In this document: one piece after another, positions 23,993 to 32,196 of the stretch
Position numbering within the stretch: position 1 is the stretch's first letter
Layout: each line of letters begins with the position of its first letter
Source of the DNA: Candidatus Bathyanammoxibius amoris
GTDB lineage: Bacteria > Planctomycetota > Brocadiia > Brocadiales > Bathyanammoxibiaceae
Direction: 5' to 3'
Assembly: GCA_024451685.1 (NCBI GenBank)
Contig: JAMXCW010000006.1
Span: forward strand, 69,218 to 133,217
Length of the DNA stretch: 64,000 nt
Position numbers and translations under genes: made by a program
Notes under the pieces: generated by a model
What the model was told of the DNA's origin: nothing
Seen by the model: only the letters and a program-made list of their open reading frames with translations
Database searches by the model: none

Positions 23993-24379
23993 TCACGATT
24001 CCTTAACGTGTCTGAGGCCCTCGTCAAAGAGCCTGCTGATGTGCGAGTCGTCCAGGGAATAGTACGCGACACGGCCTTCCTTCCGGTATTTTACCAGCCT
24101 CATATTCCTGAGCACCCTGAGCTGGTGAGAGACGGCGGAACTCGACAGGCGCAACAGGCCCGCCAGGTCGCAGACGCAGAGTTCCTTCTGTGACAGCGCG
24201 AAGATTATCTTTATCCGGGTGGGGTCTCCCAGCACCTGGAAGGTCTCGGCCAGCCTGACCACCACGCCGTCGGCCTGCATCCGCTTCTCTACGTACTGCA
24301 CCCTCTCGCGGTTGATGTAGTGCGTGTCGCAGATGTCTTCCTTTATCTTCGTTCGCTTTTGCAGTATTTGTTTGGGCAT
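23993..24379 (-). CDS. ArsR/SmtB-family metal-responsive repressor
   Basis: A 128 aa winged-helix repressor. I chose ATG 24379 because the promoter and operator (24419-24464) overlap the longer frame's ATG at 24433. The N-terminus has CDTHYIN, a possible metal-binding arm as in CadC/ZiaR; the helix-turn-helix carries the ELCVCDLA motif seen in the CadC/ArsR alpha-3 (N) site, followed by SSSAVSHQLRVLRNMRLV; the C-terminal helix has DDSHISRLFDEGLRHVKE, matching the D-x-H...H-x(2)-E pattern of the SmtB alpha-5 zinc site. It should release its operator when Zn, Cd or Pb is bound, inducing itself and the downstream ATPase. Confidence 0.93.
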   Translation of the reverse strand: MPKQILQKRTKIKEDICDTHYINRERVQYVEKRMQADGVVVRLAETFQVLGDPTRIKIIFALSQKELCVCDLAGLLRLSSSAVSHQLRVLRNMRLVKYRKEGRVAYYSLDDSHISRLFDEGLRHVKES

Positions 24380-24418
24380 ATTTTTATTAATTAATTTTGA
24401 TATCCACGGAACTATTAT

Positions 24419-24432
24419 TGAACAATTGTTCA
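24419..24432. promoter_or_regulatory. SmtB/ArsR-type operator
   Basis: TGAACAATTGTTCA is a perfect 14-bp palindrome. With its flanks it matches the 12-2-12 consensus of SmtB/ZiaR/CzrA sites (ATAnnTGAACAnnT-TTCAnAT). It starts just after the -10 box of the regulator's promoter, where bound repressor would block initiation. Confidence 0.9.
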
Positions 24433-24435
24433 CAT

Positions 24436-24464
24436 ATGATAGTTAATGAGACCGTGTAAGTCAA
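24436..24464 (-). promoter_or_regulatory. Promoter of the metal-efflux operon
   Basis: Minus strand: TTGACT (24464-24459), 17-nt spacer, TATCAT (24441-24436). The operator at 24419-24432 covers the expected start site; the leader to ATG 24379 would be about 50 nt. Confidence 0.75.
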
Positions 24465-24584
24465 GGTCGTCATATGGGGGGGTAAACTTATTATAAAGAT
24501 GTTTTTGTTGGATAGTTCAGACTCCTTGTATTAGAATCTGGCCAGTTGCGGGAACGGTTACATTATATATAAGGGAGTACAGCG

Positions 24585-25112
24585 ATGGAACCACTCAGGG
24601 GCAAGAAGATCCTTATCCTGGTGGAGGACCTGTATGAAGACCTGGAGGGATGGTATCCCAAACTGAGGCTGCTGGAGGCGGGGGCGGAGGTGGTGGTCGC
24701 GGGTCCTGAGAAGAAGACATACCGCGGCAAGAACGGTAATTATCCCATGCCGGCAGACTGCCGCGTGGATGAGGTGAACTGGGAAGAATTTGACGCGGTA
24801 ATCATCCCCGGAGGGTATGCCCCCGACAGGCTCAGGTGTTACGACAGCGTGCTCAAGGTGGTAAGGGCCATGGGCGAGGCGGGCAGGGTGATTGCGCCCA
24901 TATGCCACGGCGCCTGGGTGCCGATATCGGCAGGCGTGGTAAAGGGCAAGAGGATGACGTGTTACCGCACCATTAAAGATGACGTCATAAACGCCGGCGC
25001 CGTCTATGAGGACAAGCCGGTGGTCGTCGACGGCAATATGATAAGCTCCCGTTTTCCGGCCGACCTTCCGGATTTTTTGAAGGCGATTATATCCAAGCTC
25101 AAGGAATCATAA
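24585..25112 (+). CDS. DJ-1/PfpI family protein
   Basis: A 175 aa protein of the glutamine-amidotransferase-like DJ-1/PfpI superfamily. It has the nucleophile elbow APICHGAWVPISAG with the reactive Cys and the following His, an N-terminal KKILILVEDLYEDLE with the acidic residue that activates the Cys, and the ending SRFPADLPDFLKAI typical of PfpI-like members. Family members are proteases, glyoxalase/deglycases or chaperones; which applies here is not clear. Ribosome site AAGGGAG before ATG 24585. It is the first gene of a plus-strand run with an ADP-forming acyl-CoA synthetase starting 13 bp after it. Confidence 0.92.
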   Translation: MEPLRGKKILILVEDLYEDLEGWYPKLRLLEAGAEVVVAGPEKKTYRGKNGNYPMPADCRVDEVNWEEFDAVIIPGGYAPDRLRCYDSVLKVVRAMGEAGRVIAPICHGAWVPISAGVVKGKRMTCYRTIKDDVINAGAVYEDKPVVVDGNMISSRFPADLPDFLKAIISKLKES

Positions 25113-25125
25113 CATCTACCCCGGT

Positions 25126-27225
25126 ATGCTAGAACATTTCTTCCAACCTAAATCCATAGCAGTCATCGGCGCCGCACGGGAAGAACATAAGATCGGCCAT
25201 AGTATTCTCAAGAACATCATTGATTTCAATTTCCCCGGGAGGATTTTTCCCATCAATCCCAATACCGATTCCATCCTCGGTCACAAGGCCTACCCCAGCG
25301 TAAGGGCGGTTAAAGAAGAGATAGAATTGGCCGTTATAGTTGTTCCCGCAGGTGTTATCTTACAGGTCGTAGATGAGTGCGCGGAAAAGGGCATCGACTC
25401 GGCAGTGATTATCACGGCGGGTTTCAAGGAGAGCGGCAGTGAGGGTGCGGCCAGAGAGAGGGAACTCCTTGAGAGGGTACGCAGGCACAATATAAGGGTA
25501 ATCGGCCCCAACTGTTTCGGTGTCATAAATCCGCATCACGGGCTTAACACGACCTTTTCGGCGGGCAACCCTCCCGGCGGCAACATCGCCTTTTTTTCCC
25601 AGTCGGGGGCGGTCTGTGCCGCCATACTTGACTGGGCCTTGACTGAGCACATCGGGTTCTCTAAATTCGTCAGCATGGGCAACAACATGGACATAGACGA
25701 GGTGGACCTGCTGAATGCCCTTGAGGACGACCCGGATACGCGCGTCATCCTGGGCTACATCGAGGGGATAAAGGACGGGCGAGCCTTCATGGAGGCCGCG
25801 TCCCGTGTGACAAAGAAGAAGCCTATCATACTTATAAAGTCCGGCAGTTCCGAGGCCGGGGCAAGGGCCGTATCATCGCACACGGGGAGCCTGGCGGGTT
25901 CTGAGAATGCCTTTAACGCGGCCTTTCGCCAGTCGGGCGTACTGAAGGCGGACACCCTGGAGGAGCTCTTCATCCTGGCTGAGGCCTTTAGCCTGAGGGA
26001 CACACCGCGCGGGCCGTCGATCGCCCTGTTTACCAACGCCGGGGGGCCGGGCATCCTGGCCTCTGACACGGTAGAACGTTCGGGCCTTAAGATGGCCTCA
26101 TTTTCAAAGAACACTATCGAGGCACTGAGGGCGAGCCTGCCTCCAATGGCCGGCATATATAACCCGGTCGACACTATTGCCGATACGGGCCCCAAACGTT
26201 ATCGCACCGCGCTTGAGATAGTCTTAAAGGACGACAACGTGGACTCGGTAATCACCATACTTGCCCCCATCGCGGTCTTGGACGAAAGGGAGATCGCAAG
26301 GGTGGTGGGCGAGCTTGGGGATAAGTATAAAGAGAAGACGGTGGTGGCCTCGTTCCTGGGGGGTCCCACGATGAAACCCGCCGTGGACGTGCTGGCCGGG
26401 TACGGCATCCCCAATTACCGCTTTCCCGAGAACGCGGTGCGCGCGGTTGACATGATGTATAAACAAAGGCAGTGGGTGGAAAAGGTGGTGGAGAAACCCG
26501 CTGTCTTTGAAATAGACGGCGGGGCCGTTGGCGCCGTCTTCAAAAGGGCCAGGGAGAAGGGCCGCTACACGCTGGCCGAGGGTGATGCTAGAGACGTGGT
26601 CACTGCGTGCGGGTTCCGGGTGCCCGGGAGTATACTGGCCGACACAAAAGATTCTGCGGTGAGCGCCGCCGGGGAGATTGGTTACCCGGTGGTCCTCAAA
26701 GTGGCCTCGCCCGACATACTGCACAAGTCTGACGTCAGGGGCATCAGGCTGGGGCTTGAGGGCCCGGACGACGTGGGCCGCGCATTTGAGTCAATCGTCG
26801 CGGGCGTGAGGCGGAGGATACCGGGCGTCCACATCGACGGCGTATTTGTGCAGGAGATGGTCAAGGGCGGCCGGGAGGTGATTCTGGGCGTCAGTTACGA
26901 CGAGCAATTCGGTCATCTTATTATGTTCGGGCTTGGGGGTATATACGTGGAGATGCTTAAGGACGTCTCGTTCCGCATAGCCCCCGTAACGCGGGCAGAT
27001 GCCTCTGAGATGGTAAAAGAGATAAGGTCGTATCCACTGCTCAGGGGCGTGAGGGGGGAAGGCGCTTTGGACATAGACGCGGCCGTCGAAGGCATCCAGC
27101 GCATCTCACAGCTGGTTACGGATTTCCCTGAGATACTGGAGCTGGACATAAACCCCCTGGTGGTACTGCCGCACGGGAGCGGCGTGGTCGCCCTGGACGC
27201 GCGCGCCGCCATAACGCCCGGATGA
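25126..27225 (+). CDS. ADP-forming acyl-CoA (acetyl-CoA) synthetase, fused alpha-beta
   Basis: A 699 aa NDP-forming acyl-CoA synthetase (ACD family). Order: CoA-binding Rossmann domain (1-130, PKSIAVIGAA), ligase-CoA domains with the phospho-histidine motif SSHTGSLAG (His252), and an ATP-grasp beta part (~470-699, YPVVLKVASPDILHKSDVRG, ending ELDINPLVVLP). It interconverts acyl-CoA, ADP and Pi with acid, CoA and ATP, giving ATP by substrate-level phosphorylation, or working in reverse to activate acids. Full length and intact. It is followed 16 bp later by a P-loop/DRTGG protein and then pyruvate kinase, which suggests a central-carbon unit. Confidence 0.95.
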   Translation: MLEHFFQPKSIAVIGAAREEHKIGHSILKNIIDFNFPGRIFPINPNTDSILGHKAYPSVRAVKEEIELAVIVVPAGVILQVVDECAEKGIDSAVIITAGFKESGSEGAARERELLERVRRHNIRVIGPNCFGVINPHHGLNTTFSAGNPPGGNIAFFSQSGAVCAAILDWALTEHIGFSKFVSMGNNMDIDEVDLLNALEDDPDTRVILGYIEGIKDGRAFMEAASRVTKKKPIILIKSGSSEAGARAVSSHTGSLAGSENAFNAAFRQSGVLKADTLEELFILAEAFSLRDTPRGPSIALFTNAGGPGILASDTVERSGLKMASFSKNTIEALRASLPPMAGIYNPVDTIADTGPKRYRTALEIVLKDDNVDSVITILAPIAVLDEREIARVVGELGDKYKEKTVVASFLGGPTMKPAVDVLAGYGIPNYRFPENAVRAVDMMYKQRQWVEKVVEKPAVFEIDGGAVGAVFKRAREKGRYTLAEGDARDVVTACGFRVPGSILADTKDSAVSAAGEIGYPVVLKVASPDILHKSDVRGIRLGLEGPDDVGRAFESIVAGVRRRIPGVHIDGVFVQEMVKGGREVILGVSYDEQFGHLIMFGLGGIYVEMLKDVSFRIAPVTRADASEMVKEIRSYPLLRGVRGEGALDIDAAVEGIQRISQLVTDFPEILELDINPLVVLPHGSGVVALDARAAITPG

Positions 27226-27241
27226 TGGAGGTTATCTGGTC

Positions 27242-28330
27242 ATGATACCTGTTATGATAGGTTCTGTGACGGAATTTTCGGGGAAGAGCCTGGTGTGGCT
27301 GGGTATGGGGCTCAGGTTAAAGGCCGACGGCTTTAAGGTCGGTTTTTTCAAGCCCCTGGGTGCGCTGCCCACCAGGGTAAACGATACCGTTGTAGATGAA
27401 GACGCACTGTCGTTACAGAGGGTCCTGGGTGAAGACGTACCGCTTGAATCCGTATGCCCCGTGGTGTTGACAGACGAGGTGTTGACCTCCGCCCTGAGGG
27501 GTGAGTTGAAGACGTCGCAGGTGAGGGACAAGGTGTTTAAGACCTTTGCAAAATTGTCAAAGGGCAGGGACATTATGCTTGTGCACGGATTGGGGAAGCT
27601 CTCGAACGGGTCGCTGGTGGGTCTCTCGGGGCTTGACTTTGTGGATGAGACTAAGGCGAAGGTGGTCTTCGTGGACAAGTACGAAAACCTCCTTGAGGCC
27701 CTGGACGGCTTCATGTACGCCCGTAACGTCCTTGGCGACAGTCTTATCGGTGTAATATTTAATCTGGTGCCGCAGGACAGGCTGGAATATGTAAAAGACG
27801 TGGTGTCGCCGTATCTTAAGTCGCACGGCATTGACACGCTTGCGGTTATACAGAACGACCCCTTGATGGGTTCATTACCGGTGAGGGAAATGGTCAAGGC
27901 GCTGAAGGGTGAGGTAATCTCTGGCGAGGAGGGACTGGACGAACTGGTAGAACACTTCATGGTGGGGGCGATGAACATGGAGAGTGCGCTCAAATACTTC
28001 CGTCGTGTGGCAAACAAAGCGGTTGTCACGGGGGGTGACAGGAGCGACATACAGCTCGCCGCCCTTGAGACACCGACGAAGTGTCTTATACTTACGGGTG
28101 GTTTCCATCCCAGCGCCGCCATTCTGGCCCGGGCGAAGGAGACGGGCACGGCGGTTGTGGTGGTGAAGAAGGACACGGCCTGGGCGGTAGAGACGTGTGA
28201 GAGCCTGGCCACTCACCTGCAGAGGTGGAGCGAGCTTAAATTGCCAAGACTTAGAGACATAACAGAACGTGAGATCGATTTCCCCCTGTTTTATAAAAAG
28301 CTTGGGCTGTCGCCGAAGGCCGCCAGATGA
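27242..28330 (+). CDS. P-loop/DRTGG-domain protein (phosphotransacetylase N-terminal-like)
   Basis: A 362 aa cytosolic protein like the N-terminal, non-catalytic part of long phosphotransacetylases: a BioD-like P-loop domain (1-200, IGSVTEFSGKSLVWLGMGLRLKADG, with a GKS ATP-binding motif) and a DRTGG domain (~210-330, VVTGGDRSDIQLAALE and LILTGGFHPSAAILARA). It has no catalytic Pta domain. Such stand-alone proteins may act as regulators or NTP-dependent sensors of acetyl metabolism. Ribosome site GGAGG. It starts 16 bp after the ADP-forming synthetase gene, so it probably serves that enzyme; a role in acetyl-CoA control is inferred. Confidence 0.85.
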   Translation: MIPVMIGSVTEFSGKSLVWLGMGLRLKADGFKVGFFKPLGALPTRVNDTVVDEDALSLQRVLGEDVPLESVCPVVLTDEVLTSALRGELKTSQVRDKVFKTFAKLSKGRDIMLVHGLGKLSNGSLVGLSGLDFVDETKAKVVFVDKYENLLEALDGFMYARNVLGDSLIGVIFNLVPQDRLEYVKDVVSPYLKSHGIDTLAVIQNDPLMGSLPVREMVKALKGEVISGEEGLDELVEHFMVGAMNMESALKYFRRVANKAVVTGGDRSDIQLAALETPTKCLILTGGFHPSAAILARAKETGTAVVVVKKDTAWAVETCESLATHLQRWSELKLPRLRDITEREIDFPLFYKKLGLSPKAAR

Positions 28331-28352
28331 ACTTGTGATGAGGTAACCCGGT

Positions 28353-29786
28353 ATGCCGCCGACTAATAAAATGCTGAGAAAAACGAAGATAGTGTGCACG
28401 ATCGGGCCCGCCAGTTCCAGCCCAAAGGTACTCAGGGACATGGCGCTTGCGGGGATGAACGTGGCACGACTGAATTTCTCCCACGGCAGTTATGAAGACC
28501 ACGCGAAGGCAATAGCCCGCATCCGCCGGATATCGGCGTCACTGAAAAGGCCCATAGCCGTAATGCAGGACCTGCCCGGCCCAAAGATACGAACGGGCAG
28601 GATGGAGTCGGAATCTGTCACGATACGGAAGGGTGGGAGGCTTGTTATCACGGGTAAGGACGTAGAGGGATGCAGCGAAAGGGTAAGTGTAAACTTCCCC
28701 GGCTTCATCAAGAAAATCCGCCCGGGCGCTGCCATATTAATTGACGACGGGAAGATAAGGCTGAAAGTCACGGGCGTCCGCAGGGACAAGAAAGAAATTA
28801 GTTGCAGCGTCCTGGAAGGCGGGCTGCTAGGGGAACATAAAGGGGTCAACCTGCCGGATACGGATTTAGACATCGACGCCCTGACCGGAGCTGACAGGAA
28901 GTGCGTCACCTTCGGGCTTTCTCAGGGGGTGGACCTGATTGCGCTGTCGTTTGTGGGGAGCGCCAGGGACATACATATTGCCAGAAGATTTATAGCGTCG
29001 AAGGGTGGCGGGGACATCCCCGTAATAGCCAAGATAGAGCGGCGGCAGGCGCTGGACAATCTGGATGAGATACTTGAGGCGGCGGACGGCGTGATGGTGG
29101 CCAGGGGAGACCTGGGCGTGGAGACGGAGCTGGAGGATGTGCCGCTCGTGCAGAAGAGGATAATCCGCTCCTGCGTTACTATGGGCAAGCCCGTGATAAC
29201 CGCCACGCAGATGCTGGAGTCCATGGTAGAAAGGTCCTCCCCCACCAGGGCGGAGGTGGCGGACGTAGCCAACGCCGTGCTGGACGGTACAGACGCCCTT
29301 ATGCTGAGCGAGGAGACGGCCGTGGGCAGGTTCCCGGTGAGGTGTGTCAGGATGATGGACAAGGTCGCGCGTAAGGCCGAATCTACCATAGACCATGAGA
29401 AGCTACTCGCCGAGGAGCAGATTAGCGAGGACACGATAGAAGACGCCATTACACACGGTGCGAACATGGCCGCTATGGATGTAAGGGCGCGGGCTATAAT
29501 TGCATGTACAAACACAGGTAAGACGGCCAGATTGGTGTCCCGCTACCGGTCGGAATACCAGATCATAGGCGCCAGCCCGTACCCGGACGTGGTTAACCGG
29601 TTGTGCGTTACCTGGGGTGTTTACCCGGTAAGGATGAAAAAAGTCCGAAGTGCGGATGAGATGATGAAAGAGGCGGAAAAGGCCGCCCTGAAGACGGGGC
29701 TGGTAAAACGCGGGGATACAATCGTAATAACCGCCGGCTATCCCAACACCAACATGCTGAAGACCTACAGGATAGGGCACCCATAA
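28353..29786 (+). CDS. pyk: Pyruvate kinase
   Basis: A 477 aa pyruvate kinase catalysing PEP + ADP to pyruvate + ATP. KTKIVCTIGPASS (substrate loop), MNVARLNFSHGSYEDH, and the catalytic VIAKIERRQALDNLDEI and VMVARGDLGVE motifs are all intact. The A and B domains and the C domain are complete; the length is typical of the bacterial enzyme. Ribosome site GAGGTAA sits 8 bp before ATG 28353; a second ATG seven codons later is less likely. It lies 22 bp after the DRTGG gene, and links glycolytic ATP formation with the ADP-forming synthetase unit. Confidence 0.97.
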   Translation: MPPTNKMLRKTKIVCTIGPASSSPKVLRDMALAGMNVARLNFSHGSYEDHAKAIARIRRISASLKRPIAVMQDLPGPKIRTGRMESESVTIRKGGRLVITGKDVEGCSERVSVNFPGFIKKIRPGAAILIDDGKIRLKVTGVRRDKKEISCSVLEGGLLGEHKGVNLPDTDLDIDALTGADRKCVTFGLSQGVDLIALSFVGSARDIHIARRFIASKGGGDIPVIAKIERRQALDNLDEILEAADGVMVARGDLGVETELEDVPLVQKRIIRSCVTMGKPVITATQMLESMVERSSPTRAEVADVANAVLDGTDALMLSEETAVGRFPVRCVRMMDKVARKAESTIDHEKLLAEEQISEDTIEDAITHGANMAAMDVRARAIIACTNTGKTARLVSRYRSEYQIIGASPYPDVVNRLCVTWGVYPVRMKKVRSADEMMKEAEKAALKTGLVKRGDTIVITAGYPNTNMLKTYRIGHP

Positions 29787-29906
29787 CAATACGTCAGCCC
29801 CCGGTGAAAACGACGCAAAGAATACGCCCACCCGGGAATTTGGGATGGTCTCAGTAATGCGCGGTGCGCCGGAACCCCGTCTTTATGAAACAGTGGGGAG
29901 AGCCTT

Positions 29907-30656
29907 ATTACAGAGAAATTATTTGAGGTAGACCTGTCATTTACGCCGTCTGAACTATGCCGCGTGGAGCAGGCGGGCCGGACAGCGGTGGTCATTGACG
30001 TGCTCAGGGCATGCACTACTATAATATACGCCCTCTCCCAGGGGTGTAGTGTCGTCTATCCCTGCGCTACCGTAAGTGCCGCGAGGGAATTGTATAAGCG
30101 GCAGGTTAAAAGACTTGGGAAGAACGGAGTGCTCCTGGGCGGTGAGAGGGACGGTATAAAGGTCAAGGGTTTTCACCTCGGTAATTCACCCAGTGAATAT
30201 TCCGCCAAAATGGTCCGCGGCAAGACCCTCATCTTTACGACCACGAACTGTACGAAAAATCTGACGGCGCTCAACGGCCCGAAAGAGGTGATAATATGTT
30301 CTTTTATAAACCTTCCGGCGGTGGCGGAATATCTCTCTGCGGGAGACAGAGACGTGCTGCTGGCCCTCTCGGGTACTGACGGACAGATGTCCGCCGAGGA
30401 CACCGTGTGCGGCGGAATGATTATCCATGAACTCCTGAAAGGGCGTGAGGTGGCTTTAAGTGCTTCCGCTCGCGCCGCTTACACCCTCTATCTCCACCAC
30501 CGTGACAGCCTCCCACAGGCCGTCATCGGTTCAAACCACGGCATACGCCTTCTCGAACTCGGTTTCAAGGATGATATAGATTTTTGCGCACGGGTGGGCG
30601 AATACGAGATAATACCACGGTATATTCGAGGTAAAGTATCCTTGCAGAGTGGCTGA
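29907..30656 (+). CDS. 2-phosphosulfolactate phosphatase (ComB) family
   Basis: A protein of about 249 aa in the ComB family (Mg-dependent phosphatase of 2-phosphosulfolactate; in many bacteria the true substrate is unknown). Motifs: TAVVIDVLRACTTI, GGERDGIKVKGFHLGNSP and TTTNCTKNL with the family's Cys. The frame has no ATG near its start. Family members begin with a short VDLSFTPSE-like stretch, found here upstream of the first GTG (29964); the only good ribosome site, GGGGAG, leads to ATT 29907, so I chose that, with GTG 29964 as the alternative. Coenzyme M synthesis is not indicated by neighbours. Confidence 0.8.
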   Translation: MTEKLFEVDLSFTPSELCRVEQAGRTAVVIDVLRACTTIIYALSQGCSVVYPCATVSAARELYKRQVKRLGKNGVLLGGERDGIKVKGFHLGNSPSEYSAKMVRGKTLIFTTTNCTKNLTALNGPKEVIICSFINLPAVAEYLSAGDRDVLLALSGTDGQMSAEDTVCGGMIIHELLKGREVALSASARAAYTLYLHHRDSLPQAVIGSNHGIRLLELGFKDDIDFCARVGEYEIIPRYIRGKVSLQSG

Positions 30657-30880
30657 ACCCTGCACACCCGGTCGCGCACGACGGGCAGAGGGACACACAG
30701 CCACACACACACACCCCGCCACCGCACCGCCATCCCCAACACACTAACATTTAAACTGCTATGTGCTTAGTACATAGGGCTTTGCTCTGCATGATGAAAC
30801 AAGAAATCGTTTGACATTGATAATATTTTTTGTAAACTTAGTGGCCTTCGTAATTCTGAGAGGAGAGGAGGGGTGGTGGC
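30657..30880. other. nuo operon upstream region
   Basis: No gene. It holds an AC-rich simple repeat (CACACAGCC then CACACACACACAC, about 30692-30716), an inverted repeat CTATGT/ACATAG (30759-30777) that may be an operator or hairpin, and the nuo promoter (30811-30838). Confidence 0.7.
30811..30838 (+). promoter_or_regulatory. Promoter of the nuo operon
   Basis: Perfect -35 TTGACA (30811-30816), 16-nt spacer, -10-like TAAACT (30833-30838), about 40 bp before the GTG of nuoA. The only good promoter seen in this gap. Confidence 0.65.
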
Positions 30881-31237
30881 GTGCAGGGCAACGAGTTAGC
30901 CTTAATTCTCACCTTTATAGTAGCGGCCCTTATTCCCGGGCTTCTCATATTTCTCACCTCGGTGCTTGGCCCAAAGAGGATGAACCCCGTAAAGGCATTG
31001 CCGTTTGAGTGTGGAATGCCTCCCTCCGGTCCCGCCAGGGATAGATTTCCCATAAAATTTTATCTATTAGGCGTATTGTTTCTTGTCTTCGACGTAGAGG
31101 TGGTCTTTTTTTACCCCTGGGCGGTGCTCTACGATGAACTCGCTATTTTTGGCCTTATGGAAATGATGGTGTTCATTTTGATAGTGGCGATTGCGCTTAT
31201 ATATGCATGGAAAGAGGAGGCACTGGAATGGCGCTAG
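30881..31237 (+). CDS. nuoA: NADH-quinone oxidoreductase subunit A
   Basis: A 118 aa three-TM membrane subunit of complex I. GTG 30881 follows AGGAGAGGAGG. It carries the family loop FECGMPPSGPARDRFPIKFYLLG (CGM and the following Pro region near the quinone site) and the DVEVVFFYPWAV helix with its conserved acidic residue. First gene of the 14-gene nuo operon; its end overlaps nuoB. Confidence 0.95.
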   Translation: MQGNELALILTFIVAALIPGLLIFLTSVLGPKRMNPVKALPFECGMPPSGPARDRFPIKFYLLGVLFLVFDVEVVFFYPWAVLYDELAIFGLMEMMVFILIVAIALIYAWKEEALEWR

Positions 31238-31701
31238 AGGACGCCCTGGGTGGCAGCGTAGTCCTTTCAAGGACTGATAAGGTCTTGGGCTGGGCCAGAA
31301 AGTACTCCCTGTTTCTATACCCCTTTGTAACCGCATGCTGCGGGATGGAATATATGGCCACGGCCGCTAGCCACTATGACATAGACCGCTTTGGCGCGGG
31401 ACTTCCGCGCTTTTCTCCCAGGCAGTCTGACGTGCTGTTTGTGGTGGGAACCATCAGCCATAAACAGGCTCCCGTACTGAAGAGGGTCTGGGAACAGATG
31501 TGTGAGCCGAAGTGGGTGGTGGCCTTCGGAGGCTGCACCTGCTCAGGCGGCCCATACGATAACTACGCCACAGTGCAGGGGATAGACACCATCGTCCCCG
31601 TCGACGTATACATACCCGGATGTCCCCCCAGACCCGAAACGGTGTTGGAGGGTATCATGAAACTGCAGGAAAAGATTCAGAACCAGAAGCAGGAGGTCTG
31701 A
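31228..31701 (+). CDS. nuoB: NADH-quinone oxidoreductase subunit B
   Basis: A 157 aa peripheral-arm subunit that holds the terminal N2 [4Fe-4S] cluster. ATG 31228 overlaps the nuoA stop; ribosome site GAGGAGG. The adjacent cysteines TACCGMEYMA and the later GGCTCSGGPYDNY and PGCPPRPE cysteines give the four N2 ligands. Hands electrons to quinone. Confidence 0.97.
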   Translation: MALEDALGGSVVLSRTDKVLGWARKYSLFLYPFVTACCGMEYMATAASHYDIDRFGAGLPRFSPRQSDVLFVVGTISHKQAPVLKRVWEQMCEPKWVVAFGGCTCSGGPYDNYATVQGIDTIVPVDVYIPGCPPRPETVLEGIMKLQEKIQNQKQEV

Positions 31702-32186
31702 TGGCCGAGAGCGTTACCCTGAAGAAGCTGAAGGAAAGATTCCACGGCTCTATCGTGGCGACTCACTCTCACAGGGGAGATGACACGGCAGTAGTCAAGA
31801 GGGTGGATATCGTGGAGATATGCCGCTATCTTAAGGAGGACGCAGACCTATCGTTCAATTTCCTTATGGACCTGACGGCGGTTGATTATCTTGGCAAGAA
31901 AGACCCCCGTTTCGAGGTTGTTTATCACTTTTATTCGCTGAAAAATAATCAACGGCTGCGCGTTAAGACCCCTGTACCGGAATCGGACCCCACTATTGAC
32001 TCCGTAAGCTCCCTGTGGTCGGTGGCAGACTGGCTGGAGCGGGAATGCTGGGACATGTTTGGCATAAAGTTTAACGGCCATCCGGACCTCAGGAGAATCC
32101 TGCTCTACGAAGAGTTTGAGGGCCATCCCCTCAGGAAGGACTACCCTGTCGACAAACGCCAGCCGCTCGTACTTCCGGAGAGTTAG
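31701..32186 (+). CDS. nuoC: NADH-quinone oxidoreductase subunit C
   Basis: A 161 aa 30-kDa-type subunit of the connecting arm. It overlaps the nuoB stop (TGATG). It has the family signature ERECWDMFGIKFNGHPDLRRILLYEEFEGHPLRKDYP. It is separate from nuoD, unlike the fused nuoCD of E. coli. Confidence 0.97.
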   Translation: MAESVTLKKLKERFHGSIVATHSHRGDDTAVVKRVDIVEICRYLKEDADLSFNFLMDLTAVDYLGKKDPRFEVVYHFYSLKNNQRLRVKTPVPESDPTIDSVSSLWSVADWLERECWDMFGIKFNGHPDLRRILLYEEFEGHPLRKDYPVDKRQPLVLPES

Positions 32187-32196
32187 TCAGATATAA

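Noticed and set aside
24380-24433. Longer start for the ArsR/SmtB regulator at ATG 24433
   Set aside because: It overlaps the operator and is adjacent to the -10 box; the ATG at 24379 fits family length.
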